A stretch of 64,000 nucleotides of DNA from Caballeronia udeis (lineage in GTDB: Bacteria; Pseudomonadota; Gammaproteobacteria; Burkholderiales; Burkholderiaceae), in the NCBI RefSeq assembly GCF_001544555.2, contig NZ_FCOK02000001.1:62001-126000 (forward strand), given 5' to 3'. Position 1 is the stretch's first letter; each line of letters starts with the position of its first letter. Below the pieces are notes generated by a model that was not told where the DNA came from, searched no databases, and saw nothing but the letters and a program-made list of their open reading frames with translations. Positions 54,920 through 63,645 of this stretch are shown here, piece after piece. The translations under genes were made by a program, and so were the position numbers.

Positions 54920-56080
54920 ATGAAGTTGTCGAAGTTCATGCGCCCGGCGCTGATGTTCAGCGCACTCGCGTTTTTCAGCGCAACGGCCAGTGCGCAACTG
55001 AAAGTCGGTATCGATCTGTCGAGCACGGGGCCGGCGGCCACCATCGGCATCACGAGCAAGAACGCCATGCTGATGTGGCCGAAGACTATTGCGGGTCAGC
55101 AGGCGGAATACATCATTCTCGACGACGGCTCCGACCCGGGCGCGGCCGTGCGCAATATCCGCAAACTGATTACAGAAGACAAGGTCGATGTGATCGTTGG
55201 ACCGAACATCACGCCGGCAGCGCTCGCGGCGCTCGATCCGGTGGCCGAATACCAGACGCCGATGATCACGCTGATCGGCTCGGCGTCGGTGGTTGAACCG
55301 CAGGAAGGCAAGAAGGTGTGGGCGTTCAAGATGGCCCAGACCGACAGCGCCATGGCCGACGTCATGACGCGCACGATGGTCAGCCGGAACGTGAAGACGG
55401 TTGGGTTCATCGGTTTCGCCGATAGTTACGGCGATAGCTGGTTCAACGAATTCTCGAAGTTTGCCGAATTGCGGCATATCAAGGTGGTCGCGAGCGAGCG
55501 TTTTAATCGCACCGACGCGAGCGTGACCGGGCAGATTCTCAAGCTGATGGCCGCGAAACCGGATGCGGTGCTGATTGCGGGCGCGGGTACGCCGACGGTG
55601 CTGCCGGAACGCACGCTGATCGAGCGCGGCTACAAGGGCGCGATCTATCAGACGCACGGCATTGCGACGCCGGAGTTCATCAAGCTCGGCGGCAAGGATG
55701 TGGAAGGCACGCTGTTCCCGACGCAGCCGGTCGTGGTCGCGCGGACCTTGCCGGCGGATCATCCGTCGAAGAAGGCGGCGCTGGTTTTTGTTGACGCCTA
55801 CGAAGCGAAGTACGGCAAGGGCACGGTCACGCAGTTTGCCGGCGATGCGGCTGGGGTCTATCCACGGCTGCAGGACGCGGTCGGACGGGCGCTGAAGGCC
55901 GGGCAGCCCGGTACGGTGGCGTTTCGGGTGGCATTGCGCTCGGAACTGGAACACGCGCATGAACTGGTTGTGCCGAACGGCGTGGTCAACACCAGTGCCA
56001 CCGATCACGTCGGGTTGGATCAGCGGGCAAGCGTGATGGGCATCATCAAGAATGGCCAGTTCACGTATTTGAGCCAGTGA
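54920..56080 (+). CDS. Branched-chain amino acid-type ABC substrate-binding protein
   Basis: 386-residue precursor with a signal peptide (FFSATASAQ), then the type I periplasmic binding fold of LivJ/LivK: LKVGIDLSSTGPAATIGITS, VDVIVGPNITPAALAALDP, VGFIGFADSYGDSWFNEFSK. The ligand could be an amino acid, amide, urea or aromatic acid. No permease or ATPase gene is next to it, so it is an orphan or serves a distant transporter. Follows the cysB-like gene by 129 bases. Confidence 0.88.
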   Translation: MKLSKFMRPALMFSALAFFSATASAQLKVGIDLSSTGPAATIGITSKNAMLMWPKTIAGQQAEYIILDDGSDPGAAVRNIRKLITEDKVDVIVGPNITPAALAALDPVAEYQTPMITLIGSASVVEPQEGKKVWAFKMAQTDSAMADVMTRTMVSRNVKTVGFIGFADSYGDSWFNEFSKFAELRHIKVVASERFNRTDASVTGQILKLMAAKPDAVLIAGAGTPTVLPERTLIERGYKGAIYQTHGIATPEFIKLGGKDVEGTLFPTQPVVVARTLPADHPSKKAALVFVDAYEAKYGKGTVTQFAGDAAGVYPRLQDAVGRALKAGQPGTVAFRVALRSELEHAHELVVPNGVVNTSATDHVGLDQRASVMGIIKNGQFTYLSQ

Positions 56081-56224
56081 GTGGTCCATCTGGTCGAGCG
56101 CATGCCGTTATCTCCCGCGGGTGTCCGAGGGCTTGCCCGCGGAAACGATTTTCGGCATAATCGCTGACTTGCCGGTTGGCGTCGGATTTCTTCCGCCCTC
56201 AGTCGGCTGGTTCAAATGCTGTTT

Positions 56225-56309
56225 GCCCGGGTGGTGAAATTGGTAGACGCAGGGGACTCAAAATCCCCCGCCGCAAGGCGTGCCGGTTCGATTCCGGCCC
56301 CGGGCACCA
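56225..56309 (+). tRNA. tRNA-Leu (anticodon CAA)
   Basis: 85-nt cloverleaf with encoded CCA. Acceptor stem GCCCGGG / CCCGGGC; anticodon stem GGGGA/TCCCC with loop CTCAAAA, giving CAA, which reads TTG; long variable arm as in class II tRNAs; T-arm GCCGGTTCGATTCCGGC. A terminator follows. The surrounding region 56081-56599 has no other gene and no integrase. Confidence 0.95.
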
Positions 56310-56315
56310 TTTCCG

Positions 56316-56350
56316 AAAAGCCGTTTCTGCGTATGCAGAGACGGCTTTTT
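56316..56350 (+). terminator. Terminator after tRNA-Leu
   Basis: AAAAGCCGT (56316-56324) with ACGGCTTTT (56341-56349), inner TCTGC/GCAGA stem, loop GTAT, then T. Confidence 0.9.
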
Positions 56351-56599
56351 CGCATCTGGGGCTGGGTTAGATCAGGGTTCGATCAATCACCCCGAGAAGC
56401 CACGTGCCAACCCGAACATTCCTCCGATCAGAACGCGTCCATCCCCGATATTCTCGTGGACTAGCATCGCGACCGCGAAGCTCTGACAGCCCTTCCCCGT
56501 CACGATTGTTTCTCTCTCCTCAAACCCCCGCGCACAAACAGATATCATGTGCGCTCGTTAATACTGCCGTGCACACCCGGCATTCCTGCTGGAGTTTCT

Positions 56600-58171
56600 A
56601 TGGCCTCATCCCCTGATAGCGTCAGCATGGCGTTGTTTTGCGACTTCGAAAACGTCGCCCTCGGCGTACGCGACGCGAAATACGACAAGTTCGACATCAT
56701 GCCGGTGCTCGAACGCCTGCTGCTCAAAGGCAGCATCGTGGTGAAGAAGGCTTATTGCGACTGGGATCGCTACAAAGGTTTTAAAGCCGCCATGCACGAA
56801 GCGAGTTTCGAGTTGATCGAAATTCCGCACGTGCGTCAGTCCGGCAAGAATTCAGCGGACATCCGCCTCGTCGTCGACGCACTCGATCTCTGCTACACGA
56901 AGTCCCATGTAGATACCTTCGTCATCATCAGCGGCGATTCGGACTTCTCGCCGCTCGTGTCGAAATTGCGTGAGAACGCGAAGAAAGTGATCGGCGTGGG
57001 CGTGAAAAACTCGACTTCCGACCTGCTCGTCGCGAACTGCGATGAATTCATTTTCTACGATGACCTCGTGCGCGAGCAGCAACGCGCGATCGCCAAGCGT
57101 GAAGCGCGCGAGGCCCGTGAAGCACGCGACGCACGGGATGCGAACGCGGCGGCTTCCTCGGCCAAACGCTCACCCGACGACGACCGCCAGCCCAAGCAGG
57201 AACTCGAAGCACGCAAGGCCAAGGCCATTGCGATCGCGGTGGAAACGTTCGATGACCTCGCCTCCGAGCGCGGCGAAAGCGGCAAGATCTGGGCCTCGGT
57301 CCTCAAAAGCGCGATCAAGCGGCGCAAGCCCGATTTCAACGAGTCGTACTACGGTTTCCGCGCGTTCGGCAATCTCCTTGAGGAAGCCCAGTTGCGCGGC
57401 TTGCTCGAAGTCGGACGGGACGAAAAGTCGGGATCATTTGTGTTTCGCGCGCAATCAGTGGCCGCAACGGAACCGGTAAGGGACATCGAGGCGCCCGTCG
57501 CGCCGAAGGAAAATCGGCAAACGGGGAATACGGGTAACGACCGGAACCGGAGGAAGGGCCGCAACCCGCGTCCGCAAGTTTCCGAACCCCTCTTCGATGA
57601 ACCGCGCTCCGAGTCAAGCGGCGGCCCGAACTCACGACCGGAGGTTATGGAACCGCTTATCGACGAGCCCCAAAGCGCACAACCTGAGACCCAAGCCGAA
57701 GCGCGACCCAAGCAGGGCCGCGACCGCAATCGCCGAAACAATCGGAACCCAAGGCCGCAGGTTCACGAACCGCTGTTCGATGTAGCACAGGAACCGCCAC
57801 CCGAAGCTCACGCTGAAGCCGCCGACGAGCGACCGTTCTTCACGCTACCGCCGAAGGCTAAGGAAGAATTCGTGTTCGTGGAACGCACGGAAGAAACGCT
57901 TGCGCAACCTGGCGAAGTCAGTGAAACGCCGTCACCCAAACGCGGCGTAGCGCGGCGTGGACGTCAGGCAGCAGCGAAGAAAGTCGTGGCAAAGACGCAG
58001 CCGGAAGCGCCGGTTGAGATTGCCGCTGCAGCCGACACCGCCGACAGCACGGACGAGTCTGCTGCAAGGAAAACCGCTGCGAAGAAAACGGCCGCAAAAA
58101 GGACGCCACGTAAAACGGCGCCGGCTAGCCGGCGTCCGCGAAAGACAGCGGCCGCAACGAGCGAAGAGTGA
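56600..58171 (+). CDS. NYN (LabA-like PIN) and OST-HTH/LOTUS protein with disordered basic tail
   Basis: 523 residues in three parts. Residues about 8-150: NYN domain of the PIN ribonuclease fold (ALFCDFENVALGVRDAKY; acidic residues in CDFEN, SADIRLVVDALDL and ISGDSDFSPLVSKLREN). Residues about 205-290: OST-HTH/LOTUS domain (IAVETFDDLASERGESGKIW...KRRKPDFNESYYGFRAFGNL), which binds RNA, notably G-quadruplexes in other systems. Residues about 300-523: disordered, with a repeated EPLFDEP-type motif (321-335, 345-356, 382-394) and a Lys/Ala-rich histone-H1-like tail (AARKTAAKKTAAKR). GGAG precedes the ATG at 56600. An RNA endonuclease role is inferred. Confidence 0.8.
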   Translation: MASSPDSVSMALFCDFENVALGVRDAKYDKFDIMPVLERLLLKGSIVVKKAYCDWDRYKGFKAAMHEASFELIEIPHVRQSGKNSADIRLVVDALDLCYTKSHVDTFVIISGDSDFSPLVSKLRENAKKVIGVGVKNSTSDLLVANCDEFIFYDDLVREQQRAIAKREAREAREARDARDANAAASSAKRSPDDDRQPKQELEARKAKAIAIAVETFDDLASERGESGKIWASVLKSAIKRRKPDFNESYYGFRAFGNLLEEAQLRGLLEVGRDEKSGSFVFRAQSVAATEPVRDIEAPVAPKENRQTGNTGNDRNRRKGRNPRPQVSEPLFDEPRSESSGGPNSRPEVMEPLIDEPQSAQPETQAEARPKQGRDRNRRNNRNPRPQVHEPLFDVAQEPPPEAHAEAADERPFFTLPPKAKEEFVFVERTEETLAQPGEVSETPSPKRGVARRGRQAAAKKVVAKTQPEAPVEIAAAADTADSTDESAARKTAAKKTAAKRTPRKTAPASRRPRKTAAATSEE

Positions 58172-58184
58172 ACGTTTGAAAACG

Positions 58185-58310
58185 CGTCATCGCCGTGACT
58201 TCGTTGTCATGGCGATGACGGCTTATGGAAAATTGCTTGCGGTTAAACGACTGGAACGCGTTGGCGACTGCCAGGAGTGGAGAGCCGAAATAAAACGCCG
58301 GGCTCTCCAC
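58185..58310. other. Two hairpins between the NYN gene and the AtuA-like small gene
   Basis: CGTCATCGCC (58185-58194) pairs with GGCGATGACG (58211-58220), extended by TGAC/GTCA; and GTGGAGAGCC (58277-58286) pairs with GGCTCTCCAC (58301-58310). Neither has a T-tract, so they are weaker terminator candidates for two converging genes, or a stable 3' UTR structure. Confidence 0.5.
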
Positions 58311-58355
58311 AGCCGTCTTCATACGCTGCTGTGCTCAACTCGACAACGCAACGCC

Positions 58356-58664
58356 TCAAGGCTCCGGAATCTCCAGATCCATCAACGCCGAACTCAGCGA
58401 TTTCCCGTGCGCATCGAGCGCGAGTGATCGTGTCACGCCACCACCCAGCGCGCGCCCGAGCACGAAATTCACCGCCGCTATTCCCGGCAATTCGAAGCGC
58501 GTCACATCGCTCTTCACCACATCGCTCAGATGCGCTTTCACACGCTCCGGCGTGACATGCGCGAGCAGATGATCGTAGTGCCGCGCGTCGTAACAGATCA
58601 CCGATACATTCAGCGTATTGCCCTTGTCGCCGGTTCGCGAGTGAGCAAGCAGGCGTAATTTCAT
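58356..58664 (-). CDS. AtuA-associated small protein (ferredoxin-like AtuA C-terminal domain)
   Basis: 102 residues: LRLLAHSRTGDKGNTLNVSV with the conserved ARSGDKG-like start, then LPGIAAVNFVLGRALGGGVT and SLALDAHGKSLSSALMDLEI. This is the domain that is fused to AtuA in many bacteria; here it is a separate gene starting one base after the AtuA stop, so the two are probably translated together and work as a complex. Confidence 0.85.
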   Translation of the reverse strand: MKLRLLAHSRTGDKGNTLNVSVICYDARHYDHLLAHVTPERVKAHLSDVVKSDVTRFELPGIAAVNFVLGRALGGGVTRSLALDAHGKSLSSALMDLEIPEP

Positions 58665-58665
58665 C

Positions 58666-60036
58666 TCAGGCCCCCACCATTTCAAACGATGGTCGCACGA
58701 GTTCTCGCGGCAACAACACCGACTGCACTGCGATCACTTCGCGCGCCGTCTTTGTCACCCCGCCGCCGCCGGCCGGACCATTGGTATAAAGCGTCTCGAC
58801 TTCATTGCCGATACGAACCGCCTGCTCCATCGAATCAGTGCGGCCAGCGATACGCACGCGGACCTCATACGGTTCCGCATTACGCTCACCCAGCGTCGCG
58901 CCGTGCAACGAGTTGACACCGATCAGATCGAAGCGCAGTTCGCTGGTCGCGACGCCCGTTATCTCGAGCCGTTCACGCACGATCTCAAGTGCCAGCTTGG
59001 CCCGCGCGACCGCGCCCGGACCACCGTACGAAATCTGCCCCTCACCGATAAACCCATCCACGTAAGCCACGGTCACTTTTAACGTTCCTGTACGCGGTGT
59101 CCCGCGTCCTCCGCTTACGCGCACGCGATCCGGTGCTTCCTCCGCCACGCGAACCTGCGTGAAGTCGGCGACTACATCGGGCTGCAGATACCGGCGGGGA
59201 TCGTGGATCTCGTACAGCAATTGCTCCTTGCACGTGGCCTCCGTCACACGGCCGCCGGCGTGCGCGACCTTGGTGATCGTGACGGCGCCATCGACTTCGA
59301 CTTCGCCTATCGGAAAGCCGAGGCGCGCAAGCATTGGCACATCCTTGAAACCGGGATCGGCGAAATAACCGCCCGTGATCTGTCCGGCGCATTCGAGCAG
59401 ATGCCCCACCACCGTCGCCTGACCAAGCATGTCCCAATCGTCCATTGCCCAGCCGAATGCGTGAATCAGCGGCGCCGTGAATAACGACGGATCAGCCGCG
59501 CGACCGGTGAGCACGATATCGGCGCCAGCCTTTAACGCGTCCACAATCGGCTCCGCGCCCAGATACGCATTCGCCGAAACAAGCCTGCTGTCATAGTCGG
59601 CAACGCTGTCGCCCGACTCCTCGAACACATACGTCCCTTGCCTCACGACATCGAGTACATCGTCACCGCTGATCGCAGCGATTTTCAAACCACCCAACAC
59701 TAGCTCATGCGCAATAGATGCCGTCTTGCGTGCCGCCGCCAACGGGTTCGCCGCGCCCATGTTCGAGACGATCCGCACGCCGTTACGCACGGCGGCCGGT
59801 AACACCGCGCGCATCCGGGCTTCAAGCAACGGGTCATAACCCAGCTCGGGATTCGCTCGCCGCGCCTGTTGAGCAAGCGCAATGGTTCGCTCTGCCAAAC
59901 ACTCGAACACGAGATAGTCGAGCGCTCCATGTTCGGCCAGTTCGACCGCGGGCTCGATGCGATCGCCCGAGTAACCCGCGCCCGCGCCTATCCGCACGCG
60001 GGCAGCTTGGGTCTTAGCGTTGGATGCAACAGTCAT
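58666..60036 (-). CDS. AtuA family protein (DUF1446)
   Basis: 456 residues: RIGAGAGYSGDRIEPAVELA, VSNMGAANPLAAARKTASIA, IVLTGRAADPSLFTAPLIHA and GGRGTPRTGTLKVTVAY. DUF1446/AtuA family, named for acyclic terpene use in Pseudomonas but common next to citrate-type transporters in Burkholderiaceae, where the substrate is unknown. AAGGA lies seven bases before the ATG at 60036; the ATG at 60042 is too close to it. Confidence 0.88.
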   Translation of the reverse strand: MTVASNAKTQAARVRIGAGAGYSGDRIEPAVELAEHGALDYLVFECLAERTIALAQQARRANPELGYDPLLEARMRAVLPAAVRNGVRIVSNMGAANPLAAARKTASIAHELVLGGLKIAAISGDDVLDVVRQGTYVFEESGDSVADYDSRLVSANAYLGAEPIVDALKAGADIVLTGRAADPSLFTAPLIHAFGWAMDDWDMLGQATVVGHLLECAGQITGGYFADPGFKDVPMLARLGFPIGEVEVDGAVTITKVAHAGGRVTEATCKEQLLYEIHDPRRYLQPDVVADFTQVRVAEEAPDRVRVSGGRGTPRTGTLKVTVAYVDGFIGEGQISYGGPGAVARAKLALEIVRERLEITGVATSELRFDLIGVNSLHGATLGERNAEPYEVRVRIAGRTDSMEQAVRIGNEVETLYTNGPAGGGGVTKTAREVIAVQSVLLPRELVRPSFEMVGA

Positions 60037-60063
60037 ACCCATTCCTTGCGTTGAAGAACACGC

Positions 60064-61251
60064 TCAAAGAGGAAAGATGCCCAGCACGACGCACGCGATC
60101 GTCATCACGATCGATGCGCCGAACAACAGCGGAAACGTGAATTTCTGATGGTCGGCGAGATCGATGCCGGTCAGCCCGACGACCAGGAACGTGGCGGGCG
60201 TGAGCGGGCTGACCGGGAACCCCGTCGTCATCTGTCCCAGCAATGCCGCCTGGCCGACATGCACAGCCGGCACGCCAAGCTGCCCAGCCACTTCCGCGAT
60301 CACCGGCAGCACACCGAAGTAAAACGAGTCGGGATCGAAGAGCATGCTGAGCGGCATCGACAGGAAACCGAGCGCAACGGGAATGTGCGTTGCCATGGAA
60401 GGCGGCACGAAACCAACCGCGGCTTGCGCCATGGCCTTGAGCATGCCGCTGCCTTGCATCACGCCCGTGAACACGCCCGCTGCGAGCAGGATGCCGGCCA
60501 TCATCAGCGCGGCGCGTGCGTGGGCATCAATACGCTGGCGCTGCATGTCCACATTCGGATAGTTGACGAGCAACGCGACGCACAGCCCGACCATGAACAT
60601 GATCGCCGGAGGAATCTTCTCGCCCATCACCACCATCGTGCCGAGCACCACCAGCGTCAGCACAATGTTGAACCAGAAATTCTTCGGCCGGCGCAGCGCT
60701 TTCTGTTCGTCGGTGAGTTCGCGCTTCGGCATCGGGATTGCGCCATCGGCGCCGGTGTATCCGAGCCGTTTCTCTTCGCGCCGGCCGAGCCACCAGGACA
60801 CGCCAAATACGAACACGAGGCCTACGATCTGCACCGGAATCAGCGGATTGAATAACGCCGATATAGGCAGATGCAGCGACGCCGACGCGCGGATCATCGG
60901 CCCGGTCCACGGCAGGAAATTGATCCCCGCCGCCATCGATGCCGCCGCAGCCAGCACGCGCCGATCCATCTTGAGACGGTCGTAAAGCGGCAGCATCGCG
61001 GGAATGGTCACGAGAAAACAAACTGCGCCCGAACCGTCGAGGTGAATCAGCAGCGCGAGCAGCGTCGTGCCCATCACAATGCGCGTCGGCCGCGTGCCAA
61101 CCGTGCGCAAGATGCGGTCGATGATCGGATCGAGCGTGCCGGCGTCGGTGATCGTGCCGAAGTACAGGATCGCGAAGACGAACATGCCGACGACAGGCGC
61201 AAGGCTCTTCAGCCCGTCGATAAAACAATTGAAATGATTTGATGGCAGCAA
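60064..61251 (-). CDS. CitMHS-family transporter lacking its N-terminal helices (probably truncated)
   Basis: The open frame (395 residues from a TTG at 61251) matches CitMHS metal-citrate/H+ symporters from DGLKSLAPVVGMFVFAILYF onward (residue 13), a point that is near residue 50 in full-length members of about 430. The first one or two membrane helices are absent. Only 37 bases separate this from the LysR gene reading the other way, so no 5' exon can lie upstream. The start is unmarked: no ribosome-binding site, and an ATG in the same stretch is out of frame. Downstream parts (FLVTIPAMLPLYDRLKMDRR, MTTGFPVSPLTPATFLVVGL) look intact. Likely non-functional or recently shortened. Confidence 0.75.
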   Translation of the reverse strand: MLPSNHFNCFIDGLKSLAPVVGMFVFAILYFGTITDAGTLDPIIDRILRTVGTRPTRIVMGTTLLALLIHLDGSGAVCFLVTIPAMLPLYDRLKMDRRVLAAAASMAAGINFLPWTGPMIRASASLHLPISALFNPLIPVQIVGLVFVFGVSWWLGRREEKRLGYTGADGAIPMPKRELTDEQKALRRPKNFWFNIVLTLVVLGTMVVMGEKIPPAIMFMVGLCVALLVNYPNVDMQRQRIDAHARAALMMAGILLAAGVFTGVMQGSGMLKAMAQAAVGFVPPSMATHIPVALGFLSMPLSMLFDPDSFYFGVLPVIAEVAGQLGVPAVHVGQAALLGQMTTGFPVSPLTPATFLVVGLTGIDLADHQKFTFPLLFGASIVMTIACVVLGIFPL

Positions 61252-61288
61252 TCATGTTCTGTAATAGACGAAATAAGAGTCGAGAATC

Positions 61289-62188
61289 ATGGACCTGAAT
61301 CTCCGCGATATCCGCGCGTTCATCGCCGTGGCCCAGGCAGGCAGTTTCACGCGCGCCGCCGTGCGGCTGCATCTGTCGCAGCCCGCGTTGACCGTACAGA
61401 TTCGCCGTCTTGAAGAAACGATCGGCGCGCGGCTGTTCGACCGCAATAGCCGCAGCGTTGCATTGACGCCGGTTGGGCGAGATCTGCGGCCGGTCCTGCA
61501 AAAGTCGCTGGGCGACATGGAACAGGTTCTCCACGACGCCCGCGCACTCAGCGACGGCTCCGCCGGCACGGTGAGGCTGGCGTGCCTGCCGTCATTCGCC
61601 GCAAGCTTGCTGCCCGATCTGATCCAGGATTTCAGACGCGAGTTGCCACACGTGTCGTTTCAAATCCGCGATGTCGTCGCGAGCGTCGTCAATACGCTGG
61701 TACGTAACGAGGATGTGGACGTGGGACTGACCGGCGGCGATGTCACCGACGCCTCGCTGGAAGTGCTGCACGCGGGTGAGGACAGGCTGTGCGTCGTGTG
61801 TCCGGACGGGCATCCGTTGACGGCGGGCAAGCGAATCGGCCTGGAGGAGATCGTCCGCTATCCGCTGGTACTGACAGCGGCGGGAACGAGCGTGCGGGCA
61901 GTGGTGGACGCGGCGTTCGAACGCGCCGACTACGCGCCCGTACCCACCTGCGAGCCGACCTACATGATGACGGCGGTGGCCATGGTTCGGGCAGGGCTCG
62001 GCGTGACCATCCTGCCGCGCTCAGCGCGCGAAGTGCGCGCCGAGCCGTCACTGGTGACGCGGGTTATCGATGAGCCGGGTTTCGTGCGCCCCATCGCGCT
62101 CGTGAAGAAGCGCGGACGTACGCTACCGCCCGTGACGGAGGCATTTGTCGGCGTGATCGTGAAGGGACTCCGACAGCGTGGAGAGTAA
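61289..62188 (+). CDS. LysR family transcriptional regulator
   Basis: 299 residues with winged HTH (FIAVAQAGSFTRAAVRLHLS, QPALTVQIRRLEETIGARLF) and an effector domain (LACLPSFAASLLPDLIQDFR, GEDRLCVVCPDGHPLTAGKR). Divergent from the truncated CitMHS-AtuA unit and next to a 2-hydroxycarboxylate transporter; it probably controls one of these in response to an organic acid. Confidence 0.9.
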   Translation: MDLNLRDIRAFIAVAQAGSFTRAAVRLHLSQPALTVQIRRLEETIGARLFDRNSRSVALTPVGRDLRPVLQKSLGDMEQVLHDARALSDGSAGTVRLACLPSFAASLLPDLIQDFRRELPHVSFQIRDVVASVVNTLVRNEDVDVGLTGGDVTDASLEVLHAGEDRLCVVCPDGHPLTAGKRIGLEEIVRYPLVLTAAGTSVRAVVDAAFERADYAPVPTCEPTYMMTAVAMVRAGLGVTILPRSAREVRAEPSLVTRVIDEPGFVRPIALVKKRGRTLPPVTEAFVGVIVKGLRQRGE

Positions 62189-62225
62189 CGCGCCGCTATC
62201 GACTCAACGCAGACTCATCGTAGAT

Positions 62226-63578
62226 TCAACGCATGTAAGCGAACACCGCCAGTGCGGCCATTACCGTGATCGCACCGCCAATGCGCGTTGCGATCTGCGC
62301 GAACGGCATCAGTTCCATGCGGTTACCTGCCGTCAGGATAGCGACGTCGCCCGTGCCGCCCAGACCGCTGTGGGTTGCGTTGACCATCGCGGCTTCCACC
62401 GGATGCATACCCATCAACCGGCCCACGCCGAAGCCCGTCACCACCAGCGTCAGCACGGTCACCACGGCCGTCACGATATTCGCCCAATGAAATGCCGTTA
62501 CGATCTCGCCCCACGGTGTCATGGCGACGCTGATGGCGAACATCAGCGGATACGTGACGGCGGTGGAAAAGAACGAATACATGAAGCGGGCACCGCCGCG
62601 CACGCGGGGAGAAACCGCTTGCAGCAATTGCGCCGCGACCACCAGCAGCAGCATCACCACAGGCGCAGGCCAGCCGAACCATTGATGACTCAACTGCCCG
62701 ACCAGATACAACGCGATGGCGGTGGCGCCCGCTGCGGCAACCGAGCTGACATCGAATTCGAACGCCACAGGCGCCGCCGCCGATGTGTCCGCTTGCGAGG
62801 AATCGGTGTTACGCGTCAGTTGGCCGTTGCCGGTCCACGCCGGCTTCTTCGTACCCACGTAGTTCAGGAAACCCGCACAACAGATAGCCGCAATGTTGCC
62901 GAGCATGACCGCCGACAACACCTGCGCGAACAGCGGGCCTTGATCGACACCCAGCGTCTGCGCGTACCCCATCGACAACGGCAACGCGCCCTCACCCACG
63001 CCGCCTGCCATGATCGGTACGACCACAAAGAAGAGCGTGTGTTTCGCGCCAAGCCCAAGCAATGCGCCCACGCCGGTACCCACCAGCGCCGCTGCCAGCG
63101 AACCGGCGCAGACCGGCACGAAGATCTTGATAAAGCCCTTGATCAGCGTCTGCCGGTCCATGCTCAGCACGCTGCCCACGATAATCGCAGCGATGAAGAG
63201 ATAGAGAAAATTGGTGCTCTTCGTGAACGACGTCACCGACTTCGCGACGCTCACCGGCATCAGGTGGTAATAGATCAGCGCCGACGGCAGGAAGGCCGCG
63301 AAGATCGACGTTGCGCCAATGTGGCGGATCCACGGAATGCGCCGCGCGAGTTCAGCGCAGCTAAAACCGCCGACGGCGACCAGCGCGATGCCGGTCGGCA
63401 GATCGGCATCGAGTTTGCCGCCGGCGGCCATGGCGGCGAGCACGAGCAGCAGCACGATATACACCGGCAGGGGCAACACGCCGATACGGACATCGAATAT
63501 CACCCACCAGCGATCTCTCCATACCGTTACGCCCGATGGCGCCGCAGCGTGGGGATTGCGTGTTTCAGACGTCTCCAT
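62226..63578 (-). CDS. 2-hydroxycarboxylate transporter family protein (CitS/CCS)
   Basis: 450 residues, about eleven hydrophobic helices. The two family re-entrant loops with GGxG are present: VVPIMAGGVGEGALPLSMG in the first half and ATHSGLGGTGDVAILTAG in the second. Members carry citrate, malate or lactate with Na+. The N-terminal 25 residues are hydrophilic. Inner membrane. Its stop is close to that of the LysR gene; a fatty acid transporter gene precedes it on the same strand. Confidence 0.92.
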   Translation of the reverse strand: METSETRNPHAAAPSGVTVWRDRWWVIFDVRIGVLPLPVYIVLLLVLAAMAAGGKLDADLPTGIALVAVGGFSCAELARRIPWIRHIGATSIFAAFLPSALIYYHLMPVSVAKSVTSFTKSTNFLYLFIAAIIVGSVLSMDRQTLIKGFIKIFVPVCAGSLAAALVGTGVGALLGLGAKHTLFFVVVPIMAGGVGEGALPLSMGYAQTLGVDQGPLFAQVLSAVMLGNIAAICCAGFLNYVGTKKPAWTGNGQLTRNTDSSQADTSAAAPVAFEFDVSSVAAAGATAIALYLVGQLSHQWFGWPAPVVMLLLVVAAQLLQAVSPRVRGGARFMYSFFSTAVTYPLMFAISVAMTPWGEIVTAFHWANIVTAVVTVLTLVVTGFGVGRLMGMHPVEAAMVNATHSGLGGTGDVAILTAGNRMELMPFAQIATRIGGAITVMAALAVFAYMR

Positions 63579-63645
63579 TCAAGTCTCCATCACTTCGTTT
63601 TGCCAGCACACGAATAGCGCGAACGAGCGCGAACGGCGCGAACGC

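Noticed and set aside
56225..56309. tRNA-Leu as an integration site for a mobile element
   Set aside because: No integrase, direct repeat of the tRNA 3' end, or composition change was seen downstream.
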